Assembly: GCA_003013855.2 (NCBI GenBank) | Contig: ML058392.1 | Location: forward strand, 2,583,529 to 2,647,528 | Direction of reading: 5' to 3' | Source: Liriodendron chinense | Taxonomy: Eukaryota; Streptophyta; Magnoliopsida; Magnoliales; Magnoliaceae | DNA: 64,000 bases | Shown: in pieces, positions 31,983 through 43,905 of the stretch | Numbering within the stretch: the stretch's first letter is position 1 | Layout of the letters: every line of letters starts with the position of its first letter | Made by a program: the position numbers and the translations under genes | The notes under the pieces: generated by a model | What the model was told of the DNA's origin: nothing | The model's database searches: none | Seen by the model: only the letters and a program-made list of their open reading frames with translations

Positions 31983-33050
31983 TGCGAACGGATTACTAGG
32001 TGGTGCCGCCAGCACCACCCTGTGGGACGCCGATTAGCTACGGACAGGTTAAGTAGCTATCTCGCTACTGAAGTGACGTCACTAACTTTTGTGGGCCCAA
32101 GTATGATGTATGTGTTGTATCCACACCGTCCATCCTTCTAGAGAGATCATTTTAGGGCATTCGCTAAAGAATGAGATAGATCTAAAGTTCAACTGGACCC
32201 CACCAATAAAATGTGGGCGCAGTGACACCGACCATTGAAACCTTACTAGGGCGCACCGTGATGTTTATTTGAGATCCAACCTGTTCATAAGTTCACACAG
32301 ACATGGAAGAAAGGAAAACAAAAATATCAGCTTGATCGAAAGCTTCTGTGACCCCAAGAAGTTTTTAATGGTAGGAGATCAATCCCCCACTGTTTTCTTT
32401 GTGATGTCAACTTGAGCTTTAGGTCCACCTCAATCTTTGGCTCATGTCCTAAATGATCTCTCCAAATGGATGGACGGTCTGGATACAACACATACATCAT
32501 ACATCATAGTAAGGCCCACAGAAGTTGGTGACGTGCCGTCAGTAGCGAGATAGCCATTAGCTACTCAACCTGTCAGTAGCTAATCCGCGTCCGTTGATGG
32601 GTAGGGTGCTGTGGGGCCAACGTGATCTATGTGTTTTATATCCACACCGTTCATCTGTTTTGCCCCCACATTTTAGGGCATGAGAAAGAATGAAGCAGTT
32701 CCGAAGCTCAAGTGGACCACACCATAGAAAACAGTGGTGATGGAACGCCCACCATTAAAAACTTCCTGGGGCCACAAAAGTTTTGAATAATGCTGATCTT
32801 TGTCTTTTCTCTTCGTTCAGATCTGAGTGGCCTTATCAACGGGTTGGATGATAAATAAACATTATGATGGGCCTTCAAAAGGTTTCAAAGGTGGGCCATC
32901 TTATTCCCCTAGTGGGCCACAGTGTAAAAGAGAAATGGATGGCAATGACAATTCTTTTAGCTATCCATCTGTTTGATACTCTGTCCCACCTGAGTGAAAT
33001 ATTGAAATGGTATGGTTTTTAGGCCAGAAGTTCTTAATTACTAGTGGGGC
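31983..33050. mobile_element. Foldback MITE M5, left arm, apparently interrupted by M4
   Basis: An end of 'gaacggattactaggtggtg' type (31986) stops at about 32024 and seems to resume after 32592 with 'gggtagggtgctgtggggcc' and the family core 'gatctatgtgttttatatcc'. The left arm continues to about 32900; the right arm is missing or strongly diverged. The nesting is inferred from agreement with the order of blocks in M10. Confidence 0.5.
32025..32592. mobile_element. Foldback MITE M4
   Basis: Starts GGACGCCGATTAGCTACGGA; the reverse complement of its end is GGACGCGGATTAGCTACTGA. The arms continue with 'caggttaagtagctatctcgctactg' on both sides (with a small extra segment on the right) and the standard family core. 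Length 568 bp, centre near 32290. No convincing duplication at the ends. Confidence 0.8.
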
Positions 33051-33077
33051 CAACCTGATGGAAAGCTTGGATATCAG

Positions 33078-33610
33078 GGGAGCGAATTAGATGTTACCCT
33101 GATAACACCTTAGTGGGTGTTACCCCTACCGTGTGGGGCCTACCTTGATGTATTTTTTGTATATCCATGCGGTCCATATGTTGTTACACCTAATTTTAGG
33201 ATGCAATCCAAAATTATAAGAAGATCCAAATCTCAGGTGGACCATACCAATAGAAAGAGTGATGAATAATCATTAAAAGCAATTTGTGGGCCACAAAAGT
33301 TTTAGATCGAGCTGATCTTTAATTTTTCCCTTCATCCAGACTTTTTGACATTATGAAGAGCTTGGATTGCAAATAAATATTACCAAAACCTTACGATGGG
33401 TCTTTGAAATTTTTAATGGTGGGCACTTAATCAGTACTGTTTCCTGTGGTATGATCCACTTTAGATTTGGATTTGCATAATTTTTGTCAGACTATCCTGG
33501 GCTGGAGAAACGGATGGACGGTGTGGATATACAAAATACTATCCATGTGGGCCACACGGTAGGGGTAACACCCACTAAGCTGTTCCCGGGGTAACACCTA
33601 ATTGGCTCCC
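33078..33610. mobile_element. Foldback MITE M6 with perfect 9-bp target duplication
   Basis: The 533-bp element starts GGGAGCGAATTAGATGTTAC and its end, reverse complemented, is GGGAGCCAATTAGGTGTTAC. The arms pair for most of their length, including 'cttagtgggtgttaccccta'. It is flanked by GGATATCAG at 33069-33077 and again at 33611-33619. Nine-bp duplications with long terminal inverted repeats are characteristic of Mutator-like (MULE) elements. It encodes nothing. Confidence 0.9.
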
Positions 33611-33619
33611 GGATATCAG

Positions 33620-34135
33620 ACACTATTGTCGCATTGATCGACCACAGTAACAAACTCTATCTGATCTCGTCCATACAAGGCAGCAAGAGATCTAAGCCAA
33701 TGGTCCACATTAATAGGAAAATGTTCATTGATCAGACGTCTATGATCACCCAATTAGTGCAATGCTTTTGGAATATGGGCCATCCAAGGCAGATCTCAAT
33801 ACCTGGACGGTCCCGGATCAGTACTTACGAGATCAGAGTGCACTCCAGAATATGGATGTATTAGGTGTCCTTGGACTGGTACAAAAGTTGGTGTGGTGAA
33901 TACAACATGGTACACATGGCACATGTGTGGAATCATTTATACAATGCAGTCAATGGGCCTCATATATGCGGTCAATGCTAACCGTATAATAAGTGAAGTG
34001 GAGATGAGCGGTTGAAAACATAAATGAACGACAGTCCGCATTTAACACATGACAAGGTCCTCCCACCAAACAGGATGACTCGGCTGGTGCATTGGTTGGT
34101 CTATGTCTAATCAATGATTGGCCGCCAAAACTACA
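33620..34135. other. Intergenic, no feature seen
   Basis: No recognised frame or repeat between M6 and the next copia LTR. Confidence 0.4.
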
Positions 34136-34708
34136 AGGTTGCACAAAAACATTCACATGTGATCACTATATATAGGCGAGGCTAAAACAAAAAAGGAAAA
34201 AAGGCCAATTAAAAATTCAAAAGGCCAAACAAAAATAAGAGGTGAGATGCACAGAGATTTACATAGTTCGATAATATGCCTATTCTACTATATGGGGTAG
34301 CAGCACGGAGCTTTCTTCTTCACTAGAAATAAGAGAACGGAATTATTTTTCTTTTTCTCTCACCTATACAACGAATCTCACACCAAGGAATACCCTAAAA
34401 GATGAACTGAATAGAATTTCTCTCTCTACCCGAGCTCCTCCTTATATACACCAAACTACAGCAAAGAGCATGTCACAAGCCCTAGAAAAATCGAGCTTCA
34501 CATACATATGGATATATAAACTCATGAGGGAGAGAGATAGAGAGAGACAAGAATAGGAAGTAACGTCTTTCATTGGGAGACGCTATCTCCCACCACCTCA
34601 ACATTCTCTTATTTGAAGACTAGTTTTTCTAATAGTATAAAAAACACTCTCAATAACAGTCGCCTAAACATCACCATTCGTTAAGTAACAACAAGCTTAA
34701 GAGAAGTC

Positions 34709-35345
34709 CTACACAAAACGAATTTCTCTCTTACAATAGGCTTCGTCAACATATCTTCTACGTTGTGCAATGTGTATATTCTCCAATGAGATCTGTCCAT
34801 CTTTCATCATATCACGAACAAAGTGATACAGAACATCTATGAGCTTGATTCGAACATGAAATACAAGATTATTGGCCAAGTGTAACACACTCTGATTATC
34901 ACAATGAATCACCACCATTTTCTACTTGAATTTCAATTCTTCTAGTAGCCTCTTCAACTAGATACCTTATTTGCATTCTTATGTAGCTGACATGTACTCT
35001 GCTTTTATAGTCAACATCGTCACCACTGATTGCAATCTCAATATCCAACTAACCACACCACCAGTCAAAAATAAAATATAACATGTGGTAAATCTTCTTT
35101 TACCACGATCTCCTACATAATTTGCATCCACAAATCCAACCAACTCTAAATTTTGACCGCTATAATAAATAATTACTTCAGAAATACTTTTCTAGTAATG
35201 AAAAATCCATTTCACAGCAGTCCAATAATCTCTACCCAGGTTTGTCGTATATTTAATAACTACTCCAATTGCTTGCGGAATGTATGGTCTAGTGCACACT
35301 ATGGCAAATATAAGACTCCATACCACTAATAAATATGATACTTAA
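34709..35345 (-). pseudogene. pol: Copia reverse transcriptase tail and RNase H
   Basis: Minus-strand translation gives VVWSLIFAIVCTRPYIPQAIG (cut), then GRDYWTAVKWIFHY, GQNLELVGFVDANYVGDRGK (RNase H start, with the usual 'GYxDADWAGD' relic), SWILRLQSVVTMLTIKAEYMSAT and IHCDNQSVLHLANNLVFHVR, VLYHFVRDMMKDGQISLE, the conserved copia RNase H end. Scattered stops break the frame. The catalytic YxDD part of the reverse transcriptase is absent. The function would be cDNA synthesis and RNA strand removal in the virus-like particle. Confidence 0.85.
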
Positions 35346-35799
35346 GACATATATATCTTCTCCACTTCTATGGTAGGACACTAATTTGAAGACAGCTTGA
35401 AACCAACAAGGAATGGAGTACTGATTGAGTTAGAATTCTGCATATTAAAGTGGCATAAAAATCTTTCACACACCATAAACTATACATGTGATACCATCAA
35501 ATATAGTTATTTTGACATCTCAAATCTCTAAATTTTACACGTGTCATCATCACTCATGTAAACTGTTTCGTTATCACATGATTGATATGTATAGAAATAA
35601 CTTCTTTGTAGAGTCATATAGAACGAAGTGCCTGAATCTAAGATTCATTGATGGTTTAGATTTTTTCGTGGAATCGCTCTTGACAACATTTCCACATCCT
35701 CAGATAAATTATCTTTCTCAATTAGATTTCCTTAGAAATCCTTTGAATTTGATGCTTAATCATGCGAATTAGGTTTGTATTTTTCCCAGGTTGTTTTCT

Positions 35800-36560
35800 T
35801 GAGTCTACAATTTTTTACTCAAGTGGCTATTCTTTTTGCAATTCCAATACTGACTTGTTTTGTGCCCTTTTGACTTAGATCTCGTCTGATCTCTCCCATC
35901 GGTACTCTTCTCAATAGATGTTCATTTGAGCATCATAGTATCACCAGTAGATTCTTCATACATTTTGCTGCGAAACTCTTTAGTAAGCAATGTGGGCACA
36001 ACTGACTCCATAGTAAGAGTTGGATTGTTGCTAAGATTCAAAATCAAACCATTCTATATATAAATCTAGCACTAAACAAAGCAAAAGTGCGACCTTTTCT
36101 TCATCGCTAATTTTCACATCAACCACTGTCAATCTGCTAATCAATGTATATTAAACTCATTCAAGTACTCTTAGAAAGAGGACCCTTCATCTTTAAGTTG
36201 TACAGCTGTCGTTGAAGAAATATTTTGTTTAACATCAATTTCCCTCATATAAGTTTCGCAATTCATCCCACAAACATTTTGCAATGGTTTAACTAGACAC
36301 ATTAAAAAAAACTAAATCATTCAGTGCAAGAAGAAGATCCGACATAACTAATTTTTTTCACTTTAAATATATCATCTTTCATCTCTACAGGCTTCTTTTC
36401 TTTTCTTTTAATCGCAACTATACATCCTTCACCAATACCGCATTCATCTTCAATTTTCACAATATATAATTGGATTCATCGAACTTTGGCACCTTGAATT
36501 TGGTAGAACTTGATCTAGCTATCTAAAACACAATTGCAAGGCAAACACCGATACTGATCT
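35800..36560 (-). pseudogene. gag: Copia gag pseudogene
   Basis: Minus strand from about 36505 reads KVPKFDESNYIL, LKMNAVLVKDG, and later LWDELRNLYEG, VDVKISDEEKVALLLCLVL, with several stops and shifts. The order matches copia Gag (UBN2). Near 35860-35810 a Lys/Ser-rich 'NKS..LELQKE..PLE' stretch is a relic of the CCHC knuckle. The region 35345-35800 would hold protease but is not clearly readable. Confidence 0.7.
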
Positions 36561-36598
36561 TGTGCTAAAGGTTTATCAATCTTTAACTTTAATAACAA

Positions 36599-37344
36599 TT
36601 GTTGTGAAAAAAACACTCATACGTGATCAATGTAGGAGAGGCCAAAACACAAAAAAAAAAAAAAAAAAATATAGTCAAACAAAAATAAGAGCAAGAGACA
36701 TATGAATTTACGTAATTTTGTAATATGCCTACTCTACAAAAGTAACACAATGCTTTCTTCTTCACTAAAAATAAGAGAAACATAAATAGAAGACTTACCT
36801 CTCTCTCACCCCGCAAGGAATCCCACCAAGAAACACTCCAAAAGATGAACTGAATATAATGTTAACCACATCTCAACCAAGTCAATGCAAGATATCAACT
36901 CATTACAACCGTGTGAAATTAAAACAGATTCACCTAATTGATTTCTCTCATCCTCTATATCCCTTAATTCAAAGAGCTTACTATGTAATAACTTTAACAA
37001 ATCCTACAACTGTGTATCCATTCAAACTTTAAATATTATATACCATCGACCGTGAGAGATAGGTCGTTGCAATCTGACATGGAATCAAAGCAAAAGGTCC
37101 TATATTCAAATCTCGAAAGTAGCAAATACGCCACCAGAATATATTATCACACGGTGCGGGGGAGTGTTAAAGTCCCTCAATATACATTCATGCATCATTC
37201 TCTAACAGCTTAAGCTTTTAGAGAAAATGGTGATTTGACATATAATACATCTCTTTATCTGAGTTCCTGCTTATATAAACCACACTGTAGAAAAGAGCAC
37301 ATCACAAGCCCTAAAGAAACCACGCTTCACATGTACAAATGTAC

Positions 37345-37389
<45 letters not shown>

Positions 37390-37390
37390 G
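36599..37390 (-). repeat. Right (5') LTR of the deleted copia element, interrupted
   Basis: Shared words with the left LTR include 'gtgatcaatgtaggagaggc', 'ttacgtaattttgtaatatgcctac', 'tttcttcttcacta' and 'aaaagatgaactgaata', and after the insert 'cctgcttatataaaccacac' and 'agcttcacatgta'. A poly-A run (36652-36669) and the (GA)n tract at 37347-37387 are expansions of short runs in the left LTR. Confidence 0.7.
36860..37240 (+). mobile_element. 381-bp short LTR element inside the copia LTR
   Basis: It starts TGTTAACCACATC, ends GGTGATTTGACA and is flanked by a perfect 5-bp duplication TATAA (36855-36859, 37241-37245). Inside, TGGAATCAAAGC (about 37079-37090) is a decayed tRNA-iMet primer-binding site, 'ggtcctatattcaaatctcg' follows it, and 'gtgcgggggag' (37155-37165) serves as purine tract before a 75-bp 3' LTR-like end (37167-37240). 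It looks like a TRIM, distinct from the 104-bp-LTR family. Confidence 0.75.
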
Positions 37391-38630
37391 GGGGCATCTA
37401 GAAAGCAAACCATGGACTTTACCACAAATGAAAAATAATTAAAAACTTGACTGAGTCGGTGTAGTCAACTCTTAACTTGATAAGATTTCACCAAGACTGG
37501 ATGAACTCAATTAGGTAATGACTCAGTCGGAAAAGAATGACCTGAGTCAACAAAAGTTGAAAATAAATCAAAAGAATAAAAAATGAATCAGAAATGCTCA
37601 AGTGCTCTCACAGCACTATAAGTTATAGAGCTCATAGTTGCACCGGTACACTTAGATAACCCATTCAATTGATCTAGAGCATCCATAAAGTCCAGAATAC
37701 TGCAAAAGTCTTACTGATGGTGATTCAATCCATCTTTGATTTGGCCTTATTTTCTACTGCTATCTGTTTTTAAGCCATGGATGGAAAAAAAAAAAAAAGG
37801 AAATCTTTAGAATCATAAGCAATCGATGGTGGGCCCTAACAAATAGATGACTTATTTTTGTGTAAATGATCTTTCATCCATTTTAAAGATCACAAGTCGA
37901 ATGGTATAATATTTCTCAAATCAGTGTATTGCTTTCATGGTAGCTCATGATATTTCTGTTAAACCTAATGAACAATCTAGATCAATGGATTGGACTGTCT
38001 AAGTGTCCTAATGCAACTCGGAGCACTATAACTTGTAGTGATGTGAGAGCACTAGAGCATCTCTCATCAACCACACACATATTATATTTTAAAATTGGGG
38101 GGAAATCTCCATAAAAAAAAGGCACTTGAGTTACTCAACATAGATCTTGGAATTTGATTGGGTTTTTGTTATGGTTCAACCACTATCAATGCCCTTGTTT
38201 TTTATGGTAAATCAAGATGGCAACTGTCAAATCAATCTTGTGGTCCACAAGCACAAGTCATGGAATGCACCCTTGCAGTTGGGCATGTGATCTTGGATGG
38301 GACACTCATTTACTGGCCTGGGGTCATTGGATCTAGACGAGGAACAAATTTAAGATATTAAGAAACATTTAAAAGTGTAATTTTTTTTTTTTAAAGAGAA
38401 AAAACAAGGCTATTTTTTCTTCTTGTCTTTTATGAGAACCCTAGGACGACATTTTAGTTAGCAAAATGTTGAGAAGTCCTGTCCTAAAAAGTTTTGGCTA
38501 TTAAGGAGGAGTGGGGGTATTTTTCAAGACATGGGTAAGTTGAAATGGGGTGAAGAACGGCTATTAATAGAGTGCTTGGATCTACTTGGCTTAGCAAAGT
38601 GTGAGAGTTAATAGTGTTAAGGAAAATACC
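37391..38630. other. Intergenic with family D words
   Basis: Around 37440-37560 'gactgagtcggtgtagtcaact' type text (cut: actgagtcggtgtagtcaac) belongs to repeat family D. Otherwise no feature; a (TTTTTTTTT) run lies near 38380 and a poly-A near 37787. Confidence 0.4.
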
Positions 38631-38869
38631 TACACAATCAATGGAAGCAAAACAAATTCACGAAAGAAAATAAACAAAAAGTAACAAGAGGTAAAAGGCA
38701 TAGAAATTCGCGTGGCTGTGCAAATTTCTCATGTTTCTCGAAAAACAACACAGAGTTGTCTTTTTCTCTAATGTAAAAGAATTTCAGGAAATACAAGGCT
38801 CGTCTCTTTCCCACTCACTCATCAAATGCCAAGAATTTTCATTAAGAGTTAGGCTTAGACGCCTCAACT

Positions 38870-39436
38870 CTTCACGCATGAAGACCACCGACCGGCCGGT
38901 CGGTCACGCTGGACATCAAAGCAGCATTGCTGCTGTGACAAATTTAGCCTACCGACCGGTCGGCCGACCGACCGGTAGGGGTGTCCGACCAGTCAGACGA
39001 CCGGTCGGCAGTGTCCTACCGCAACGCGGTTTCTTGCGCGGTTTGCGCGCAAGAGGTTTGTAAATCCGTCTTTTCTTCCTATTAAAGGGGTATTATGAGT
39101 TTAGAGGTTACCAAGGTTGCAAAGGGGATTGAGGGAGCTTCTAGGTGAGAGAAAGAGCTTGGAGAAGAGGGTTTCTTCTTGGGTAAGCTTGAGATTTCTC
39201 TTGTGGGCTTGGGTTTTTGGGTCTTGGGTTCCATCTCTTGTAACTTCTGAGTTTATAGTCGATTTGTGTCGCTTTGCGCCATGGTTTTTTTACCCGTGAG
39301 GGGTTTTTCCACGTAAAAATCCGATTGTCTATGTGTAGGGTGATTGCATGCATTGTGATTGCATTGTGTGCTTGTTTGATTGAATTGTCTACTTGTGTTC
39401 GGCTTTGCTTCCGCTGCCAGGCCCTCCTATCACAAC
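38870..39436 (+). repeat. Ty1-copia LTR, 5'-truncated, nested
   Basis: An ACCGGTCGG cluster (38885-39010), a TATA-like box (attaaag, 39080), the U5 word 'ggggtttttccacgtaaaaa' (39301-39320) and an end 'tcctatcacaaca' (39424-39436) match the LTR type of 44271-44848. The TGTTGG start and a target duplication were not found. Confidence 0.65.
38885..39010 (+). promoter_or_regulatory. ACCGGTCGG palindrome cluster
   Basis: Words ccgaccggccggtcgg (38888), ccgaccggtcggccgaccgaccggt (38952; two overlapping sites), gtccgaccagtcagacgaccggtcgg (38984) lie 70-195 bp upstream of the TATA-like box. The central palindrome accgaccggccggtcggt is perfect over 18 bp. Confidence 0.7.
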
Positions 39437-40320
39437 ACTTTACACTATTTAAGGACGTAGTATCCAAAGCTTAAGAAATTAAGCTTCACATGTATTAGGA
39501 ATAAAAGGAAGGAGAGAGAGAGATTACCTTAGAAGGAAACGCATATGCATCACACATGTAACATTCGCTGCCATCACCTCAACATTTTCCCACTTGAAGA
39601 GTAATAGTTACCTAAACGTCATCCGTCATTTGATAATAACAAACTTAAGAGAAGACCTGCACCAATAAGCTTATCCCATCTAATAGGATTCATCATATCC
39701 ATCTGAATCTTCTACAAAGAGATCTATTAATCTTCCATCACACATTACGAACAAAGTGATATTGCCGAACATAGAATGTTAGATTTTTAATAAAGTATAG
39801 CATACTTTAAATATTAATCACTTACATTTTTATCTTGAATTTCAATTGATATGGTAACATTTTCAACTGCATGTCTTCCTTACACGTATGTGTAGACGAA
39901 TATTGTACCCTACTTCCATAGGCAAAAATTAAAAAAATAAAAAAAAAAAAGAGTTACCGCACAACCTTAACATACAATTAATTGCACCATTGGCTAAAGA
40001 AAGATCATAAGAGTAGTTGATCTTCTTTTACCTCAATCTTTTGCATAATTAGCATTCATAAACGTAACCAAGTTAACTTTTGACCACTCTAACAAATAGG
40101 AGACTTAGAAGTACAATTTAAGTCACAAAGGATTCATTTCACTGCAATTCAAAGACCTCTACTCACATTAACATTTATTTATTGACTGCTTCTAGTGCTT
40201 GTGCGGTGTCTAGCATGATGCACCTAAAGTCACACATAAATCTATAAGTACGGTATTTTTAGACATATCTAATTTCCTCACTTTTATCCTAGTACACTAA
40301 TCGAAAAACAGCTTATAACG

Positions 40321-41085
40321 ATCAAACATCTGCATCTCCAAACCATGGGCCCCACAGTGGAATCATACACCAGGTCAAAATGTTAAGGTACTGGTCATCT
40401 AAGCTATGGATCATCCAAGAGGTGCCTACAGCCTGGGCCATAAAGATTGACAGTCATGACTATGGATGAAACTGTCTATTGGATCGAACGGACGGTAATG
40501 ATGAATTTCAGTGTATACTTTGTGCATCGCTACTATTCTTTTCATTCATGCTATGGAAAGTTACCAAATGGTGATCGCCAATCTTAGTCATTCATCAGCT
40601 TTCGTATAAAGGTCTCACTTCCTTTCCGTAAGAAAATTTTGCCCTTAGAAACGTACCCAATTGGGGGGTAGATGTGGGCCCCACCCACACCTGATAACCC
40701 TGGCAAGCGTGTCAATCATAAGTGGGAGCCCATCTCTTCACTCCCATAAGAGACAAAGCAGCGTAGCCACGGACATGTGTGTGACATCATGCCCATTCAT
40801 CTGTTCGGGTCTTCTGCCAATGCCCTGCCCATTCACAACTATTCTAGAAAAGAAAAAAAAAAAAATGTACCGTAATAAAATAATATAACATACACGTGAG
40901 GCCTACCCGACGAACTGATCGGCCTGATTTTTGGACCAGTGCACGTTCAAAGTGGCCCCACCAGATGAGTGGAATCGATCTCTCTCATGTGTGCCATTTT
41001 GGCACGTTTGCATCTGGCCCCACCTGATGAGTGAATCGACATGGGTGCTATGTTGAGAACGCCACGGATTGTTTTATACCTATTA
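40321..41085. other. Intergenic with 'tgggccccacc' words
   Basis: Fragments of MITE-like text near 40345, 40675 and 41010; no pairing arms and no domain-bearing frame. Confidence 0.4.
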
Positions 41086-41580
41086 AGGACGGACTCGGTC
41101 GTGGCAGGAACTCTGTGGGGCCTACCGTAATGTATATGTTCTATCCATTCCGTCCATCCATTTTTTAAGGTTATGTTAGGTCATGATGTCAAAAACGAGG
41201 TAGAGCTAAAGTTCCAGTGGACCACACCATATGAAAGAGGGTGGATTGAACGCTTACCACTGAGAAATTCTTGAGGACCACAGAAGTTTTTTGATCAAGC
41301 TGATATTTGTATTTTCCCTTCATCCAGGTATAAGTAACCTTATTATTAACAGCTTGGATGGAAAATAAACATCTCCGTAGACCCTAGGAAGGTTTCAACG
41401 GTGGTCTGATTATCACCACTGCTTCCTGTCGTGTGGCCCACTTAGTCCTTGGATCTGCCTCATTTTTTATATCATAGCCTTAAAATGATCTTTTAAAATG
41501 GATGGACGGCGTGGATAAAACATATACATTACAGTCGATCCACAGAGACCGTCCTGACAGTGGTAGGAGGCAATCGGCTC
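41086..41580. mobile_element. Foldback MITE M8
   Basis: The left 'ggcaggaactctgtggggcc' pairs with reverse-complemented 'gtcaggacggtctctgtgga' from the right end, and the family core is present in both arms ('tatatgttctatccattccg' / 'ggcgtggataaaacatatac'). Exact ends and duplication could not be set. Confidence 0.7.
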
Positions 41581-41949
41581 ACTGTTGAGAAGTGATGTAG
41601 TAGGCTCCCCATGTGAAAAGCTTCCCATGCACCTAGTTGCATGTGGACTAGTCGCTGTCCAATTCAACTATCTGGACTACCCATTAGGACCAGCCAATCT
41701 TTCATACGCCTCGTTCAAAAAATAAAAATAAACTGATTAGACGATCAAAACCGTATATGTTTTGGAATGAAAAATAAACGGACAATAACGTTTGTAGAAA
41801 AATTAGGTCCATTCATAGGTCCTTGGACCTATCCAATTGCTGCAATATTTGTGCAGTAGCTGACCAATAGCTTATTTCGACCTACTGGACGGTCCAGATA
41901 GGTGATGTAAATGCCAACGAGTCCACATGAACTAGGTGCATGAGAAGTC

Positions 41950-42260
41950 ATCCGTAGACTTAGCCCACTGATACAGTAGACACCATGATGCTTATGTGCC
42001 ATCCAAACCGTTCATAATGTTATTGACCCTGGGGTAAATTGCAGTTACAAATATTGTCCTGATTCAAAACTTCTGTGGCCCCTACAAAGTTTCCAATGGT
42101 AAGAGTTCAATCCACGCTGTTTCCTTTGGATCTGCTTGATTTTTGGAGTCCTGTCCTGTTAGGTTGAGAAACTAATGGACGGAGTAGATTTCTCACGGGC
42201 ATCTATGTGGGCCCCACATAGCTTCAGACTACAGGAACTTCATGTAACTGCCCATCACAC
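41950..42260. repeat. Right-arm copy of the M3-type MITE
   Basis: Text 'ttgagaaactaatggacgga', 'gtagatttctcacgggcatc', 'tacaggaacttcatgtaact' matches the right arm of M3 (21800-21905). No left arm. Confidence 0.5.
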
Positions 42261-42655
42261 CCTTTTAGGTGAATGTCCATGTAACGACTTTTCCATGTGG
42301 GAAAAAGGGCAGGGCCTGCACCTTCATTTTCATGTTCCCTACAATGTCATCCCAGCCCATGTGATGGGACATATCATGGGTGTGATGGGCAGTCACATGG
42401 ACGTGATTCACCCTACTTGGAGGCCCCCTACTCTGATGTGCCTACTCTAGGTGGAGTGTGGGATTTGGCAAGTGTGCCGTTGAATCGCCAGGCCATGGGC
42501 CCCACATTTGAGTACGATATATCACCGCCTCATGATTTGTTTTTCGTTCTCTAGTGGTAAAAAATAATAAGGTAGAGATTGCAACTCACTTTCTTAGAAG
42601 CAGATTGCCTGTAGCACCTGCTACAATGATATCTATATGGGACTCGCTTAGGCCG
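42260..42655. other. Intergenic, no supported gene
   Basis: Two overlapping frames (42175-42450 and 42297-42554) read through repeat-derived text with no recognised domain. Confidence 0.4.
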
Positions 42656-42659
42656 GTGA

Positions 42660-43565
42660 ACCCAAGTCCAGCCAGCTACCTCGTCTCCAAGCTCTGTTTG
42701 GGCTCTACCATGATGTTTGTGTTTTATCTGTACCGTCCATTCATTTTTCCAGCTAGTTTTAGGGTATGAACTCAGAAATGAGGTAGATCCTAAGCATAAG
42801 TGAACCACAATACAGGAAATAGTGGAAATAATGGCATTCACAGTTGAAACCTCCCTAAAGCCCACAATTATGTTTATTTGTTATCCAACCTGTTCATAAG
42901 GCCGCATAAACCTTAACGAAAGGAAAACACAGATATCAATTTGATCCAAAACTTTGTGGGCCCTAAGAAATTTTCATTGGTAAGCATTTAATCCTCATTA
43001 TTTCCTGTGGTGTGGTCCACTTGAGCACAGTATCTGCCTCAATTTTGGGCTCATGCCCTAAAATGAGCTAGAAAAATGAATGGACGGCATAGATAAAACA
43101 AATATATCAACGCTGCCTAGCTCATTTTAAGGAATGAGCTGAAAAATGATGCACATCCAAAGCTCAAGTGAACCACATATGCTAGAAAACAGTAGAGATA
43201 TATTGAATGCCCTATTGCCTATGCCCAAAAATGAATGCCTATTGCCCAAAACGTCCTGAGTAGGCACAAAAGTTTTGGATCAAGCTTATATTTGTGTTTT
43301 CCCTCCATCCACATTCAGGTCTTTGTGACTTTATGAACAGGTTGTATGGCAAATAAAACATGACAATGGGCCTTAGGAAGTTTCCAATATTTGGGTGTTT
43401 AATCCACAATGTTTTCTATTGCTAGGCTAATCACTTGAGCTTTAGATCTGCATCATTTTTGGGCTCCTGCTTTAAAATGAACTGGCAAAATGGATGGACA
43501 GCAGGATAAATCACATACATTACGGTGGGCCCCATAGAGCTTGGGCCTCGTGGTTCCCTGTGGGC
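42660..43565. mobile_element. Foldback MITE M9 with duplicated core
   Basis: The family core appears as left arm (42700-42880), right arm (42885-43110), left arm again (43115-43330) and right arm again (43340-43540). The outermost ends still pair ('ccaagctctgtttgggctc' against the reverse complement of 'gggccccatagagcttgg'). The second left arm begins inside the core ('gcctagctcattttaaggaa'), so the pair arose by unequal duplication or insertion of a truncated copy. Confidence 0.65.
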
Positions 43566-43584
43566 AACGCCTGTGTTAAGGTAC

Positions 43585-43905
43585 ACGAAACTACCAAGCT
43601 CTGGGGTCTACCATGTATATAGAGTGAAATCTGCACCGTCCATCAGGTAAGAACCGTTATTTGGCCCATGCGTACAGAAAACTCTGATTACAGCCTCATA
43701 CAGGCCACACCAATGGAATAATGTAAAATTGCTCCAAAAATTCGTGAGTTCAAAGGATGTAGCCTGCATGCGTTTTATGTCAGTCTGTGCTTTGCATCTT
43801 CACTTCATTATAGTTAGTTACACTCGATTAATCGATTTGATGAAAGATACGCGCCATGGTGACCCCACACACAAACCTGTGGTTGCCATCCCATTCCTAT
43901 TCCCA
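43585..43905 (+). repeat. Repeat family C, copy 2
   Basis: Matches 25005-25295 in order; ends with 'atggtgaccccacacacaaa' and 'cctgtggttgccatccc' where copy 1 has 'cctataattggcatcc'. Confidence 0.6.

Larger units (their letters stand above)
34137..37390 (-). mobile_element. Deleted Ty1-copia element, minus strand, with both LTRs
   Basis: Left LTR about 34137-34585, purine tract (tctcccaccacctc on the plus strand, 34586-34599), RNase H and reverse transcriptase tail (34709-35345), knuckle and gag (35800-36560), and right LTR from about 36599. The right LTR is interrupted by a 381-bp element (36860-37240) and fades in a GA microsatellite at about 37387. Integrase and most of the reverse transcriptase are missing. 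Outer ends are too decayed for a duplication to be read. Confidence 0.7.
38630..40320 (-). mobile_element. Second copy of the 34137-type copia element, fragment with a nested LTR
   Basis: The segment 39465-39770 repeats the order of 34490-34830 (agcttcacatgta, GA-rich run, 'ccatcacctcaacatt', 'cgtcatccgtcatttgataa', 'aacaaacttaagagaagacct', 'cacgaacaaagtgata' in variant form), that is, LTR end, purine tract and RNase H end on the minus strand. The LTR part appears split by another copia LTR at about 38870-39436. Later sequence is eroded. Confidence 0.6.

Noticed and set aside
32025..32592. Target duplication for MITE M4
   Set aside because: The flanking nonamers differ; the nesting in M5 is inferred only from block order.
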